A DNA stretch of 64,000 nucleotides from Rhodobiaceae bacterium (GCA_003330885.1 CP030277.1:3584001-3648000), one strand, 5' to 3'. Positions 44,777 to 54,887 are shown, counted from the stretch's first letter. A program made the numbers and translations. The notes: generated by a model from the letters alone, not told the origin.

Positions 44777-46144
44777 TCAGTCTGCGCTTTGTGGGTTCGC
44801 GGCCCGTTTTTCCCAATAGGTCTTGGTCGCCCTGAAGACCATGGGCCCGAGGATGATGAGGCCGATCAGGTTCGGGATCGCCATCATGGCGTTGAGCGTA
44901 TCTGCCAAGAGCCAGATGAAACCGAGGTTAAGCGTCGCACCAACCGGAATGGCCACGATCCAAATGACCCGATAGGGCAGGATCGCAAGATCACCAAAGA
45001 GATATTGCACCGACCGCTCACCATAATAGGACCAACCTAGAATGGTGGTGAAGGCAAAGATCGCCAGAGCAACCGAGACAATCTCAGCACCGCCTGGCAG
45101 GGCCATGGCAAAGCTTGAGCTAGTGAGAGCCGCCCCGGTGTCGCCGGATGTCCAGAGACCCGATGTGATGATCACGAGGCCGGTCATGGTACAGACAATG
45201 ATGGTGTCAATGAATGTGCCGAGCATCGCAATATGTCCCTGACGCACGGGATCATTGGTCTTGGCCGCCGCATGGGCGATGGCCGCCGACCCAAGTCCCG
45301 CCTCATTGGAGAACACACCACGGGCAATCCCGAAACGAATGGCGGCAGCAACCGTTGCACCAGCAAAACCACCGGCTGCAGAAGCGGGCTCAAAAGCGTG
45401 ATGGAAGATGAGAGCAAACGCATCAGGGATGGCGGCGGCGTTGATCACGAGGATCACAAGTGCTGCCCCCACATACAGAACGATCATGAGGGGCACGAGT
45501 GCGCCTGCTACATCCGCGATACGGCGAATGCCGCCTAAGAGAACAGCAGCCACAATCGCCATCATCACAAGACCAGTGGCGATATGAGGCACACCAAAGC
45601 TTGAACTCATGGCGTCTGCCACTGAGTTGGCCTGCACACCATTGCCAATACCAAATGCGGCGACGGCGGCAAAAAGCGCAAACAGGGGGGCGAGAACCTT
45701 GCCAAGTGTCGGGTATTTTTCGCCGACACCGTTTTTGAGATAATACATCGGCCCGCCGACATGATTGCCCTTGGCGTCTGTTTCCCGGAAGGTTACAGCA
45801 CAAACGGCTTCGGCATATTTGGTTGCCATGCCAATCAGTGCGATGAGCCACATGTAGAAAAGCGCGCCAGGCCCGCCGAGGAAAATCGCGGTGGCAACGC
45901 CTGCAATATTCCCGGTGCCGACCGTCGCAGACAGCGCCGTCATCAACGCCTTAAAGGGGGGGATGTCGCCTTCGCCCTGGGTCGCCGGGGTCAGCAGCAG
46001 CTTGAAACCATGCGCGAGCTTTCGCAGGGGCATGAACAGAAGGCCCGCCATCAGGAAGACGCCCGTCGCCCCGATCAGGATCAGCATGGGCACGCCCCAG
46101 ACGATGCTGTTCACCTGTCCCACAAATGCTTCGATCATTTCCAT
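44777..46144 (-). CDS. Sodium:alanine symporter (AGCS) family transporter
   Basis: A 455-aa inner-membrane amino-acid/sodium symporter with about eleven helices. Family hallmarks are TVGTGNIAGVATAIFLGGPG near the N-terminus, GGPMYYLKNG, and the signature EAGLGSAAIAHAAAKTNDPV. The ATG at 46144 (MEMIEAFVG) is preceded by a G-rich ribosome-binding stretch; the upstream ATG at 46159 overlaps that stretch. Substrate is probably alanine or glycine. Confidence 0.93.
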   Translation of the reverse strand: MEMIEAFVGQVNSIVWGVPMLILIGATGVFLMAGLLFMPLRKLAHGFKLLLTPATQGEGDIPPFKALMTALSATVGTGNIAGVATAIFLGGPGALFYMWLIALIGMATKYAEAVCAVTFRETDAKGNHVGGPMYYLKNGVGEKYPTLGKVLAPLFALFAAVAAFGIGNGVQANSVADAMSSSFGVPHIATGLVMMAIVAAVLLGGIRRIADVAGALVPLMIVLYVGAALVILVINAAAIPDAFALIFHHAFEPASAAGGFAGATVAAAIRFGIARGVFSNEAGLGSAAIAHAAAKTNDPVRQGHIAMLGTFIDTIIVCTMTGLVIITSGLWTSGDTGAALTSSSFAMALPGGAEIVSVALAIFAFTTILGWSYYGERSVQYLFGDLAILPYRVIWIVAIPVGATLNLGFIWLLADTLNAMMAIPNLIGLIILGPMVFRATKTYWEKRAANPQSAD

Positions 46145-46179
46145 GTGCCGTCCCCCCAAATGTCTTTATCAGACGTGTT

Positions 46180-47421
46180 TTATTCACCGGCAAGCAGGTC
46201 GGGTTGGCTTCCAGCCACCTTGCTGCTTGATTGTAGTTTGCTCTCAGAAGGCGGGGATAGTTCGGCGGGATCTTCCAGCTCGACTTCTTTAATCCGCTCG
46301 CCTTTCCGCGTTATCTTCGCCGTCGACGTCTCGATGTCGCGGATATCTTTCTCCGCCTGCGCAAAGTGGCCTTTGAGTTTGTCGACCCGTGCGTCTAAGC
46401 GGACCACATCGTCCAGCAATTTGCCAACTTCTGCCTGAATGACATGGGCCTGCTCACGCATCTGTGCATCTTTGAGCACCGCGCGCACCGTATTGAGTGT
46501 CGCCATCAGCGTGGTGGGTGACACAATCCAGACCCGCGCCTTGTAGCCCTGATCCACCACATCCGCGAACCGAGCATGCAGCTCTGCATAAACCGCCTCG
46601 GATGGCAGGAACATGAGAGCGGACTCTGCTGTCTCGCCGGGGATGATGTATTTCTCTGAAATGTCCTTGATGTGTTTCTGTACGTCCGCGCGCAATTGGC
46701 GGGTGGCTGCCAATTTTGCGGTTTCATCAGACGCATCAACAAGCCGCCGATAGCTGTCGAGGGGGAATTTACTGTCGACTGCAATGGAGCCTGGTGGGTT
46801 TGGTAGTTTGATCAGGCAATCGGGACGGCTTTTATTGGAAAGCGGTGTCTGGAATGAATAGGCAGACGGTGGCAGGGCGCTCGTCACCAGATCATTCAAT
46901 TGAATTTCGCCAAAAGCACCACGGGCTTGTTTGTTACCGAGCACTTCCTGCAGCCCGACCACTTCGGTCGTCAAACTGTCCAGTTTCTTCTGCGCTTCGC
47001 CGATGACGGCAAGGCGGGTGTTGAGCATGCCCAACTGCTCGCCCAACTGCTCCCGGTTCTTTAAAGACGTTTCTGTAAGGTTCTTGCTTACCTTCTCCAG
47101 CCGCTCATTCAGCGTCTGGTTCGTCTTCTGGGTGTTCTCTGTCAGGCTTTGATTGAGCCGCTGACTCACCGCATCAAGCCGCTCGTTGAGCGCCTGATTA
47201 AGCGTCTGTTGGCTCGTGGTCTGGCCTTCTTGAAGCGTTGCCAGCCGGCCCGCCAGCTGGTTCTGCATATCTGCAAGCTGTGCCAATTGCTGCTCGACGG
47301 GATTGGGCCCCACCGGTTCTTCCTCCCGCTTGCCCTTTTGCAGACGCAGCATGAGGAGCGCGGTCACCACAACTGCCGTAACCACCGCCGAAACCAGATA
47401 GGGAAGAAATGAAGCGTCCAT
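46180..47421 (-). CDS. rmuC: DNA recombination protein RmuC
   Basis: A 413-aa protein with an N-terminal membrane anchor (LVSAVVTAVVVTALLML), a long Gln/Asn-rich coiled coil (residues about 40-150) and the RmuC nuclease-like core (GAFGEIQLNDLVTSALPPSA, SRPDCLIKLPNPPGSIAVDS). RmuC limits inversions at short repeats in E. coli and has been linked to phage defence. Same strand as the symporter gene, 35 bases apart. Confidence 0.93.
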   Translation of the reverse strand: MDASFLPYLVSAVVTAVVVTALLMLRLQKGKREEEPVGPNPVEQQLAQLADMQNQLAGRLATLQEGQTTSQQTLNQALNERLDAVSQRLNQSLTENTQKTNQTLNERLEKVSKNLTETSLKNREQLGEQLGMLNTRLAVIGEAQKKLDSLTTEVVGLQEVLGNKQARGAFGEIQLNDLVTSALPPSAYSFQTPLSNKSRPDCLIKLPNPPGSIAVDSKFPLDSYRRLVDASDETAKLAATRQLRADVQKHIKDISEKYIIPGETAESALMFLPSEAVYAELHARFADVVDQGYKARVWIVSPTTLMATLNTVRAVLKDAQMREQAHVIQAEVGKLLDDVVRLDARVDKLKGHFAQAEKDIRDIETSTAKITRKGERIKEVELEDPAELSPPSESKLQSSSKVAGSQPDLLAGE

Positions 47422-47546
47422 CGAATCTCACATTTTGTGCCAAGCACCAACTATACCCGAAATCAGAAAAGGCGCAGCGCCCTTGACCTAAAGAGCGTGG
47501 CACGGCCATAAATGAACGGGGTAAGTCATAGAGACGAGGGGATATC

Positions 47547-47996
47547 ATGCAGTTTTTCAAGAATATGAGCCGTTTTGTGGCTTGGCCGGTCGTCGCTCTT
47601 GCATTGATAGCCTGTGGGCCCGTGATCGAAACCCACTACGACTATGCACCCCCGGCGAGTCAGGCAGGCATGCAGTGCCTCGCAGCCTGCCAGCAGGGCC
47701 AGAACCAGTGCAACAGGGATGCAGCCGAGGCCGTTCAACAATGCCGCTACAACGAAGAGCGGCGGGTGGAAGACGAATATTATGAGGCCCGGGAGCGGTA
47801 CAATGAAGACCGCCTGCTCTATGCAGCTGCGCCGGAGAAATTCAGCAAGCCGACCGAGCCAACCAAGGGCTATCCCTCTTATTATCAATGCGACAATCAG
47901 GGGTCACAGTGTCAGGCCAATTTCAACATGTGCTATCGCTCTTGCGGTGGCCAGGTGAGAGAGCGTCAGGTTTGTGTCGCAAACTGCGAAGAATAG
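47547..47996 (+). CDS. Cys-rich lipoprotein with twin Cx3C motifs
   Basis: A 149-aa predicted lipoprotein: the signal ends WPVVALALIACGPV, with the lipid-bearing Cys at residue 23. The mature part has ten more Cys in two clusters: CLAACQQGQNQC with a further Cys after ten residues, and at the C-terminus CYRSCGGQVRERQVCVANC, a Cx3C-x9-Cx3C arrangement. Between them is a highly charged helical stretch rich in Glu, Arg and Tyr. The pattern suggests disulphide-held helices in the periplasm. GAGGGG precedes the ATG. No family recognised. Confidence 0.75.
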   Translation: MQFFKNMSRFVAWPVVALALIACGPVIETHYDYAPPASQAGMQCLAACQQGQNQCNRDAAEAVQQCRYNEERRVEDEYYEARERYNEDRLLYAAAPEKFSKPTEPTKGYPSYYQCDNQGSQCQANFNMCYRSCGGQVRERQVCVANCEE

Positions 47997-48052
47997 AGGT
48001 TTTCGGCCAGTTTCTCACTGATCGCACAGTGCCTGAAATGGCTTGGTAAGGC

Positions 48053-48080
48053 TTGACGACAGAACGCCAGGGGCCTATTT
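48053..48080 (+). promoter_or_regulatory. Possible promoter of def-fmt-truA
   Basis: TTGACG (48053-48058), a 16-base spacer and CTATTT (48075-48080), only seven bases before the def ATG. If used, the mRNA would have almost no leader. Confidence 0.4.
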
Positions 48081-48087
48081 CGTCCCC

Positions 48088-48615
48088 ATGACTATTCGCC
48101 CGATTGTGACAGCTCCCGACAGACGCCTGAAGCAGGTCTCAACCCCTGTTGAAAAGGTGGATGATGAGCTACGCACCCTCATGGATGACATGCTGGAAAC
48201 CATGTATGACGCGCCGGGTATTGGCCTTGCCGCCATTCAGGTCGGCGTGCCCAAACGTGTGATCGTCATGGACCTCGCCCGCGAAGGTGAAGAGCCGGAG
48301 CCACGTTATTTTGTAAACCCTGAAATCATCTGGACCGATGACAGCGAGACCCGGGTTTACGAAGAAGGCTGTCTCTCGGTGCCGGAATTCTACGATGAGG
48401 TTGAGCGTCCCGCGAAATGCCGTGTCCGTTTTCTCGACTATCAGGGCGAAATTTGCGAGCTGGACTGCGACGAGATGTTGGCAACCTGCCTTCAGCATGA
48501 GATGGATCACCTCGAAGGCGTGCTGTTCATCGATCATCTCTCCAAGCTGAAGCGCGACCGGGTTTTAAAGAAGCTCCTGAAAGAACGGCGCCTGAAAGAA
48601 AAAGAACTGGCCTGA
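48088..48615 (+). CDS. def: Peptide deformylase
   Basis: A 175-aa metalloenzyme that removes the formyl group from new proteins. All three motifs are present: [19 protein letters not shown] and QHEMDHLEG (the metal ligands are the Cys and the two His). The ATG at 48088 is chosen because it gives the standard start [16 protein letters not shown]; no Shine-Dalgarno sequence precedes it. It leads a def-fmt-truA run. Confidence 0.97.
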   Translation: MTIRPIVTAPDRRLKQVSTPVEKVDDELRTLMDDMLETMYDAPGIGLAAIQVGVPKRVIVMDLAREGEEPEPRYFVNPEIIWTDDSETRVYEEGCLSVPEFYDEVERPAKCRVRFLDYQGEICELDCDEMLATCLQHEMDHLEGVLFIDHLSKLKRDRVLKKLLKERRLKEKELA

Positions 48616-48642
48616 CCGGTTCCAAACGCGCACTTTTAAAAC

Positions 48643-49587
48643 ATGACAAACCCCAAACCTCTCCGCATCGCGTTCATGGGAACGCCTGACTTTTCAGTGG
48701 GCGTCCTTGCCGCTCTTGTTGAGGCGGGCCACGAGCTTGTCGCGGTTTATTCGCAGCCACCGAGGAAGGCCGGCCGCGGCATGGACCTGAAAAAGTCTCC
48801 AGTGCATGCGTTTGCGGACACAAACAGCATTGAAGTGCGCACGCCAATAAGCCTGAAGGGCGAAGAAGAGCAACGGGCCTTCGCTGATCTAGATTTGGAT
48901 GTAGCAATTGTTGTGGCCTACGGGCTGCTTCTCCCTGCGCCCATTCTTGAAGCCCCACGTCTCGGTTGTCTCAACCTTCATGCCTCCCTCCTGCCACGTT
49001 GGCGCGGTGCCGCGCCGATCCAGCGGGCAATTATGGCGGGCGACGCGGAGACCGGTGTGATGGTGATGCAGATGGACGAAGGCCTTGATACGGGCCCTGT
49101 GCTGGGCACAGCGCGGATTGCGATCACCGGCGACATGACGGCCTCGGACCTCCACGATGAGCTTGCCACAATCGGTGCGCCTTTGATGGTCGACACACTG
49201 ACGAAGCTTGCGGCAGGTGAAGTCACTCCGGCTGAGCAATCAGATGAGGGTATAATCTACGCAAAGAAGATCGATAAGGCGGAAGCACGCATTGATTGGT
49301 CACGGCCCGCCAAAGAACTGGACTGTCACATTCGCGGACTGTCGCCTTTTCCCGGTGCCTATTTTGAAATCATCCGAAAGGGGAAACCGGAACGGGTGAA
49401 AATTCTGCGCGCTGTGGCAGTTGCAGGGAGCGGTGCGCCGGGATCGGCCTTGGACGATAAGCTCACCATTGCTTGTGGCGAGGGCGCTTTGCGCTTGGCT
49501 GAAGTTCAGCGGGCGGGCAAAGGGCGGGCAACCGCCGAGGAGTTCCTTCGTGGCTTCCCCCTTGCGAAGGGCGAAAGTGTCAGCTGA
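48643..49587 (+). CDS. fmt: Methionyl-tRNA formyltransferase
   Basis: A 314-aa enzyme that formylates initiator Met-tRNA. The catalytic domain shows [20 protein letters not shown] and the formyl-folate-binding block [18 protein letters not shown]; the C-terminal OB-like domain starts near [18 protein letters not shown]. It is functionally paired with def upstream, and its stop overlaps the truA start by one base. Confidence 0.97.
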   Translation: MTNPKPLRIAFMGTPDFSVGVLAALVEAGHELVAVYSQPPRKAGRGMDLKKSPVHAFADTNSIEVRTPISLKGEEEQRAFADLDLDVAIVVAYGLLLPAPILEAPRLGCLNLHASLLPRWRGAAPIQRAIMAGDAETGVMVMQMDEGLDTGPVLGTARIAITGDMTASDLHDELATIGAPLMVDTLTKLAAGEVTPAEQSDEGIIYAKKIDKAEARIDWSRPAKELDCHIRGLSPFPGAYFEIIRKGKPERVKILRAVAVAGSGAPGSALDDKLTIACGEGALRLAEVQRAGKGRATAEEFLRGFPLAKGESVS

Positions 49588-50327
49588 TGAGCCGCTACAA
49601 ACTCACCATTGAATATGATGGCGGTCCCTATAATGGCTGGCAGTCGCAAACGAATGGGCGCGCTGTTCAGGATCAGGTGACGAAAGCCGTTCGCGCTTAC
49701 AGTGGCGAAGGGGCAGAGGTCTTTGCCGCGGGGCGGACGGACACCGGTGTCCATGCACTCGGTCAGGTGGTTCATCTGGATCTGGAACGGGGCGACAAGG
49801 CCGACAAGGTGAAGGATGCGATCAATTTTCATTTAAAGCCCGCGCCGATCTCTGTTGTTGCCTCAGAACTCGTCAGCGACGAATTTCACGCGCGCTTTGA
49901 TGCTACAAAGCGCCACTATCTTTACCGCATCATCAATCGCCGCGCGCCACTCACGCTTGATCTCGGGCAGGCTTGGGCTGTGCCGGTGCCTCTTGATGCG
50001 GACGCCATGCATAGGGCGGCGCAGGCACTGATTGGCAAGCATGACTTCACGACCTTCCGGTCCGTTCATTGCCAGGCGAAGTCCGCGGTGCGAACAATGG
50101 ATGAGATCACTGTCTCCCGCTATGGCGAAGAGATTGAGGTGATCTGTCGGGCACGCTCTTTCCTGCACAATCAGGTGCGTTCCATTGTGGGCTCGCTCAA
50201 ATGTGTCGGCGAAGGCAAATGGCGCCCAAAAGAGATGGAAGCGGCGTTGAAGGCTGCAGACCGTTCCCGCTGTGGACCGGTCGCACCCCCAGATGGTCTC
50301 TATCTGACAGCAGTCGACTACGACTGA
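49587..50327 (+). CDS. truA: tRNA pseudouridine(38-40) synthase
   Basis: A 246-aa enzyme modifying the anticodon arm of tRNAs. The catalytic Asp lies in [35 protein letters not shown] and [20 protein letters not shown] are other conserved blocks. It starts within the fmt stop codon. Its TGA abuts the TGA of the convergent murI gene, the pair making the palindrome TGATCA. Confidence 0.97.
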   Translation: MSRYKLTIEYDGGPYNGWQSQTNGRAVQDQVTKAVRAYSGEGAEVFAAGRTDTGVHALGQVVHLDLERGDKADKVKDAINFHLKPAPISVVASELVSDEFHARFDATKRHYLYRIINRRAPLTLDLGQAWAVPVPLDADAMHRAAQALIGKHDFTTFRSVHCQAKSAVRTMDEITVSRYGEEIEVICRARSFLHNQVRSIVGSLKCVGEGKWRPKEMEAALKAADRSRCGPVAPPDGLYLTAVDYD

Positions 50328-51155
50328 TCAGGAAAGCTGCAGATCGATCAACTCGACGCGGGCCGCGTCAATGTCAGACCCAAAGAAGAGGCCGCCCACA
50401 CGCGCAAAACGTTCCGGCGCATCCGTCGCCAGGAACCGCTCGGACCCGTTTGACGAGGCATCCGTCGCAAGACCATTTCTTTCGAGAGCCGCAGCCACGG
50501 ACTCGGCGGTCGTTGCGGCACTGTCCACCAGGGTAACCCCGTCACCAAGAACTCTGGCGATTGCGGGAGCGAGCACCGGAAAGTGGGTGCACCCCAGCAC
50601 AAGCGTATCGGGCGCCGTTTCCGGATCATCAAAGAGTGGTGCGAGATATCGTTGAGCTGCGGCTTCGGCAATCGCATCGTTGCCCCAACCTTCTTCAGCA
50701 AGCGCAACGAAGAGGGCGCAGGGTTGCTGGCGAATGTGAACGTCCGGCGCTAGTGCAGAAATTGCGCGGGCATAAGCGCCCCCTTTGACCGTGCTTTCTG
50801 TTGCAAGCACACCGACCCGTTTTGTTTTGGTGGCAGCAACGCCAGCACGAGCGCCAGGCTCCACCACGCCAATCACAGGAAGGGGCGCATGCTGTTCCGC
50901 GAGTGGCTCGATCGCGACAGCGCTAGCCGTGTTGCAGGCAATCACGACCATCTTCACATCATGCGCGAGCAATTTTCTGGTGGCCTGTAGAGCATAGGCA
51001 GTGACTGTATCGGCGCTTTTTGTGCCATAGGGCAGGCGCGCTGTGTCGCCCAGATAAACCAGGTCTTCATGCGGGAGTGTGTCACGCAACGCGCGGAGCA
51101 CAGTGAGGCCCCCCATACCTGAATCAAAGACGCCAATGGCACGCGGATCACTCAT
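50328..51155 (-). CDS. murI: Glutamate racemase
   Basis: A 275-aa enzyme supplying D-glutamate for peptidoglycan. Both catalytic Cys are present (MVVIACNTASAVAIEPLAEQ and LVLGCTHFPVLAPAI), and the start IGVFDSGMGGLTVLRAL is standard. It directly follows the membrane protein gene at 51156 with no gap. Confidence 0.96.
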   Translation of the reverse strand: MSDPRAIGVFDSGMGGLTVLRALRDTLPHEDLVYLGDTARLPYGTKSADTVTAYALQATRKLLAHDVKMVVIACNTASAVAIEPLAEQHAPLPVIGVVEPGARAGVAATKTKRVGVLATESTVKGGAYARAISALAPDVHIRQQPCALFVALAEEGWGNDAIAEAAAQRYLAPLFDDPETAPDTLVLGCTHFPVLAPAIARVLGDGVTLVDSAATTAESVAAALERNGLATDASSNGSERFLATDAPERFARVGGLFFGSDIDAARVELIDLQLS

Positions 51156-51752
51156 CTATTGCGGCCCGACACCCAGAAAAGAACTGGCAACCATATTGAT
51201 CATGAAACCCAACGCGACTTCAAAGGCAACGATACCTGCGGCAGTAGCCGATGTTGTTCTGAATGCCGTAACGGCGATCTGCCAGTGATAGAGAAGGGCT
51301 GTCACAAAGACGAGCAGGATGAGGAAGGCCGAGGTTTCAATGGTGGCGATCCCGAAACTGTAAAGCACATAGGGCGGTGCCAGTAAGACCGCAACCAGAA
51401 CGGACGACCAATTGAACACGATTATGTAGGGCGCAAATTGGTGTGTCAGGTTGAGCCTCCGACAGATAAACACCATCGAGAGCGGGTACAGGACCCAGAA
51501 CGCCACATAGGAAAGGAATTCGATCGTGGTATAGCCGAGCAGTGAATTGGTCACGACAATGTCGGCATCTCCGATCATCCGCCATTCAGCGCTGATAAAG
51601 ACAAGATAGAACGGGGTCGCAAAGATGAAGGCGGCAAAGGACCGCCAGAAAGCGTCTGCGCTGAAATCGAAATGCGACAGGGCAGAAGGATCGCGCCGGG
51701 CGATTTTCCAGGCACCGATGAAGGCATTGATGATTTCTGTGCTTGTGGGCAT
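51156..51752 (-). CDS. Multi-pass membrane protein of unknown function
   Basis: A 198-aa protein with about five hydrophobic segments (FAAFIFATPFYLVFIS, YVAFWVLYPLSMVFICRR, SSVLVAVLLAPPYVLYSFG, AFLILLVFVTALLYHWQI, GFMINMVASSF). The N-terminus IINAFIGAWKIARRDPSAL is soluble. Abutting murI on the same strand suggests co-transcription, but no family is recognised. Confidence 0.7.
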   Translation of the reverse strand: MPTSTEIINAFIGAWKIARRDPSALSHFDFSADAFWRSFAAFIFATPFYLVFISAEWRMIGDADIVVTNSLLGYTTIEFLSYVAFWVLYPLSMVFICRRLNLTHQFAPYIIVFNWSSVLVAVLLAPPYVLYSFGIATIETSAFLILLVFVTALLYHWQIAVTAFRTTSATAAGIVAFEVALGFMINMVASSFLGVGPQ

Positions 51753-51762
51753 GTGCGCCTAG

Positions 51763-51829
51763 TGTGGTGAATTTGAAGTTCGCATTACCATTTGCAGCAT
51801 TCTCAACAGCGAACTTCAAATTCTAAATC
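51763..51829. repeat. Palindromic element upstream of the membrane protein gene
   Basis: GAATTTGAAGTTCGC (51769-51783) and GCGAACTTCAAATTC (51809-51823) are perfect 15-base complements separated by 25 bases, with looser outer pairing of TGTGGT-type and TCACAC-type ends. Confidence 0.75.
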
Positions 51830-51851
51830 ACACCAGAAATAAACATGCTGC

Positions 51852-51924
51852 TAGTGTCCTTGCGATTCATAAGTTCGTTCTGAGCCAGCCGCACGATCAT
51901 ACGAACTTATGAAACGGGACACTA
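51852..51924. repeat. Palindromic element reaching the dapE stop codon
   Basis: Outer arms TAGTGTCC (51852-51859) and GGACACTA (51917-51924); inner arms TTCATAAGTTCGT (51866-51878) and ACGAACTTATGAA (51901-51913). The last three bases are the dapE stop codon, so the element supplies the end of the gene. Confidence 0.75.
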
Positions 51925-53100
51925 CCTGAAATAGCCCCTCAGTACAGTTTCGTAGATGTCGGCAAGGGCAACAATGTCGTCGACCTTCGCATGTTCATCC
52001 ACCTTGTGCATGGACTGGCTGACAAGCCCGAATTCAACAACCCGCGCATAGTTCTTGATAAACCGCGCGTCTGACGTCCCGCCGCTTGTGGATAATTCCG
52101 GCGTACGTCCCGTCGCCTGTGTTGTGGCGTCAGATATCAGCGTGCTCAACTTGCCTGGGGCAGTAAGAAAGGCATCACCACTCGCGATCATATTGAGGTC
52201 GTAGGCGCCACCCATCTCAGCGGTCACAGCATCTAGATGCGCACGCACCCGGGCTTCCAGCTCGTCTGGAGTATGCAGATCGTTAAAGCGAATATTGAAC
52301 CGCGCTTTGGCTTCTGCAGGAATGACATTCGTTGCTTCATTATCGACGCTGATCTGCGTGATCTCAAGATTGGAGGGCTGAAAATGGTCTGTGCCCTCGT
52401 CCAACAGATCGCTCGTTAAGCGTTGCAGCATGGCCACGAGGCGCGGCGTCGGATTGTCAGCCAGGTGTGGATAGGCCACATGGCCCTGGGCACCAAATGC
52501 CGTAATCCAGCCATTTGTGCTGCCGCGGCGACCGATCTTGATCATGTCACCAAGCTCTTGTGGGTTGGTGGGTTCGCCGACAAGGCAATCATCAATCACC
52601 TCACCGCGGGCCTCCAGCCATTCCAGCACTTTTCGGGTGCCGTTGATTGCCGGCCCTTCTTCATCGCCGGTAATGAGGAAGCTGATGGAGCCCTTAACGC
52701 CGCCATCGGTAACAAGCCGTGATGCTGCAGCTGCAAAGGCAGCAATCGAGCCTTTCATGTCCGTAGCGCCGCGTCCGAGCAACAGGCCATCTTTGATAAC
52801 GGCCTCAAACGGGTCGACGCTCCAGGCTTTCGCATCGCCCACCGGCACGACATCGGTGTGCCCAGCAAAGCAAAAATTGGGGGCCTCGGACCCAAGACGG
52901 GCATAAAGATTGTCGACGTCCGGCGTGTCTTGATCGCTGAACGGAAGGCGCGTGCAGACGAACCCCAGCTCAGTGAGACGGGCCTCCAGAAAATCAAGTG
53001 CGCCGCCCTCAACAGGGGTGACGCTTTGACAGCGGATCAGGTCTTGCGCGAGGGAGACTGGGTCAATCAGGCCAGCCGCCGTGGGTGTATCGGTTTCCAT
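51922..53100 (-). CDS. dapE: Succinyl-diaminopimelate desuccinylase
   Basis: A 392-aa zinc hydrolase of family M20 in the succinylase route to meso-diaminopimelate and lysine. Visible blocks are [60 protein letters not shown] and the C-terminal [20 protein letters not shown]. It follows dapD in the same direction with a 79-base gap. Confidence 0.96.
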   Translation of the reverse strand: METDTPTAAGLIDPVSLAQDLIRCQSVTPVEGGALDFLEARLTELGFVCTRLPFSDQDTPDVDNLYARLGSEAPNFCFAGHTDVVPVGDAKAWSVDPFEAVIKDGLLLGRGATDMKGSIAAFAAAASRLVTDGGVKGSISFLITGDEEGPAINGTRKVLEWLEARGEVIDDCLVGEPTNPQELGDMIKIGRRGSTNGWITAFGAQGHVAYPHLADNPTPRLVAMLQRLTSDLLDEGTDHFQPSNLEITQISVDNEATNVIPAEAKARFNIRFNDLHTPDELEARVRAHLDAVTAEMGGAYDLNMIASGDAFLTAPGKLSTLISDATTQATGRTPELSTSGGTSDARFIKNYARVVEFGLVSQSMHKVDEHAKVDDIVALADIYETVLRGYFR

Positions 53101-53179
53101 GACCCCCGGTTTACCCGGTTGTGCCCACGAGGGTCAAACAAACCGGTCAATCCGGTATGATCTTCACGCTGAATCGCTT

Positions 53180-54025
53180 CTAGTCTCGCAGAAGTTCATT
53201 CACCGACGTTTTTGACCGTGTGCGCTCATCTACGGTTTTGACGATGACAGCACAGGCGAGGCTTGGGCCAGGTGTCCCATCTGGAAGTGGTTTGCCAGGT
53301 AGCGCACCAGGGACCACAACCGAATACGGCGGAACATATCCTACATGGGTCTCGCCCGTGTCGCGGTTCACGACTTTGGTTGTCGACGTGATGAACACGC
53401 CCATGGAGAGGACAGCACCGGTCCCCACAATAACGCCTTCCGCCACTTCAGACCGTGCACCGATAAAGCAGTTATCTTCAATGATGACAGGTCCGGCCTG
53501 GAGTGGTTCGAGAACACCACCAATGCCAGCGCCACCTGAAATGTGCACATTCTTGCCGATCTGGGCGCAAGACCCGACCGTTGCCCAGGTGTCGACCATG
53601 GTGCCGCTGTCAACGCGGGCGCCCAGATTGACAAAAGACGGCATCAGGACAGCGCCTGGTGCGATATAGGCTGACCGGCGCACAATGGCGCCCGGTACGG
53701 CTCGGAAACCGGCAGCAGAAAACTCCTGCGGTCCCCAGCCTTCAAACTTCGACGGAACCTTGTCCCACCAATTGGTGCTGTTGCCGGGACCCCCCGCGAT
53801 TGTTTCCATGTCGTTCAGGCGGAAGGACAGGAGCACAGCCTTTTTCAGCCATTGATTGACCACCCAGCCTTTGTCGCCTTTTTCGGCAACCCGAACTTCC
53901 CCATTGTCCAAGAGCGTCAGGGCCTCGTTGACCGCGTCGCGCACGTCACCGGTCGTTTTGGTGTCGATGGCGTCCACATTGTCGAAAGCCGTGTCGATGA
54001 TGGATTGAAGCTCAGCTGGGGTCAT
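53180..54025 (-). CDS. dapD: Tetrahydrodipicolinate N-succinyltransferase
   Basis: A 281-aa left-handed beta-helix enzyme, the step before DapC and DapE. It has the N-terminal helical part, then hexapeptide repeats ([40 protein letters not shown]) and the signature [20 protein letters not shown]. Full length. Confidence 0.96.
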   Translation of the reverse strand: MTPAELQSIIDTAFDNVDAIDTKTTGDVRDAVNEALTLLDNGEVRVAEKGDKGWVVNQWLKKAVLLSFRLNDMETIAGGPGNSTNWWDKVPSKFEGWGPQEFSAAGFRAVPGAIVRRSAYIAPGAVLMPSFVNLGARVDSGTMVDTWATVGSCAQIGKNVHISGGAGIGGVLEPLQAGPVIIEDNCFIGARSEVAEGVIVGTGAVLSMGVFITSTTKVVNRDTGETHVGYVPPYSVVVPGALPGKPLPDGTPGPSLACAVIVKTVDERTRSKTSVNELLRD

Positions 54026-54109
54026 CTTGGGGATCCTTATTTATCGGCAGCACTGGCATGGGTTTCGAGCGCCGCGGCACAATAGCGGGGGGTGGGGGCT
54101 TGTCAACCA

Positions 54110-54154
54110 GAGCATTTCCAGCGGAAGTTGCAGCACTTCAGCGTCCGGAAATGC
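54110..54154. repeat. Palindromic intergenic element, second copy
   Basis: AGAGCATTTCCAG opens both this element and the one at 35781; arms GCATTTCC (54112-54119) and GGAAATGC (54147-54154) match, and the right flank CGTCCGGAAATGCG is identical. It lies between dapD and the HAD gene. Confidence 0.75.
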
Positions 54155-54182
54155 GACAAAACAAAGGATTTGAAGCGCCGGA

Positions 54183-54887
54183 CTACAGACCTTGAAGAAA
54201 TCCCGTCAGATCATCGGTCACATAGTGGACATGGGGCCCGTCGGCACCTTCATGGGACATTTGCTGGTGCTTTTCCGGGCCGGGCTCTCCGGGCCGAACC
54301 CAGACGGTCGTCATACCCATGTCGTGGGGTGCCTGCAGATTCCGGGCGATATCCTCAAACATGGCGGACCGGCTGGGGTCGATGCCTGTCCCTGACACAA
54401 ATCGTTCATAGGCTTGGACGGCGGGTTTGGGTGTGTAGTCGACGGCCACAATGTCATAGACCGCGTCGAAATGGTGGGTGATCCCCAGCTGCTCTGTCAC
54501 GTTTTCTGCGTGGGCAACGGTTCCGTTGGTAAAAATCACTTTGCGGCCTGGCAGGCGCTCAATCGCCTGGTTGAGATCATCCGCCGGCGCGATATGGCTC
54601 ACATCGATTTGGTGCACATAATCCAGGAATGCCTTCGGCGCGAGATCATGCACTTTCATGAGACCGCTGAGCGTCGTGCCATGTTCAACGTAATAATGCT
54701 TCTGCAGGCGTCTGGCTTCTTCTGGATCAACGTTTAAATAGTCTGAAATGAAGTCCCGCATTCGCACATCCACTTGCGAAAACAGATCGCATTCGGGCGG
54801 ATAGAGCGTGTTGTCCAGGTCAAACACCCAGGTCTCAATATGGAGAAAGTCGGGGTTTTTCAGGCTTTGCTTAGGCGTTTCAGACAT
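54183..54887 (-). CDS. HAD-family pyrimidine 5'-nucleotidase-like protein
   Basis: A 234-aa phosphatase-type protein with the HAD nucleophile motif VFDLDNTLYP, motif II KVIFTNGT, and the late Asp-rich motif near SRSAMFEDIARNLQAPHDMG. Family members next to dapD/dapE in alphaproteobacteria are annotated as pyrimidine 5'-nucleotidases. The frame is open to 54983, but the ATG at 54887 (MSETPKQSLKNPDF) gives the normal length. Confidence 0.88.
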   Translation of the reverse strand: MSETPKQSLKNPDFLHIETWVFDLDNTLYPPECDLFSQVDVRMRDFISDYLNVDPEEARRLQKHYYVEHGTTLSGLMKVHDLAPKAFLDYVHQIDVSHIAPADDLNQAIERLPGRKVIFTNGTVAHAENVTEQLGITHHFDAVYDIVAVDYTPKPAVQAYERFVSGTGIDPSRSAMFEDIARNLQAPHDMGMTTVWVRPGEPGPEKHQQMSHEGADGPHVHYVTDDLTGFLQGL

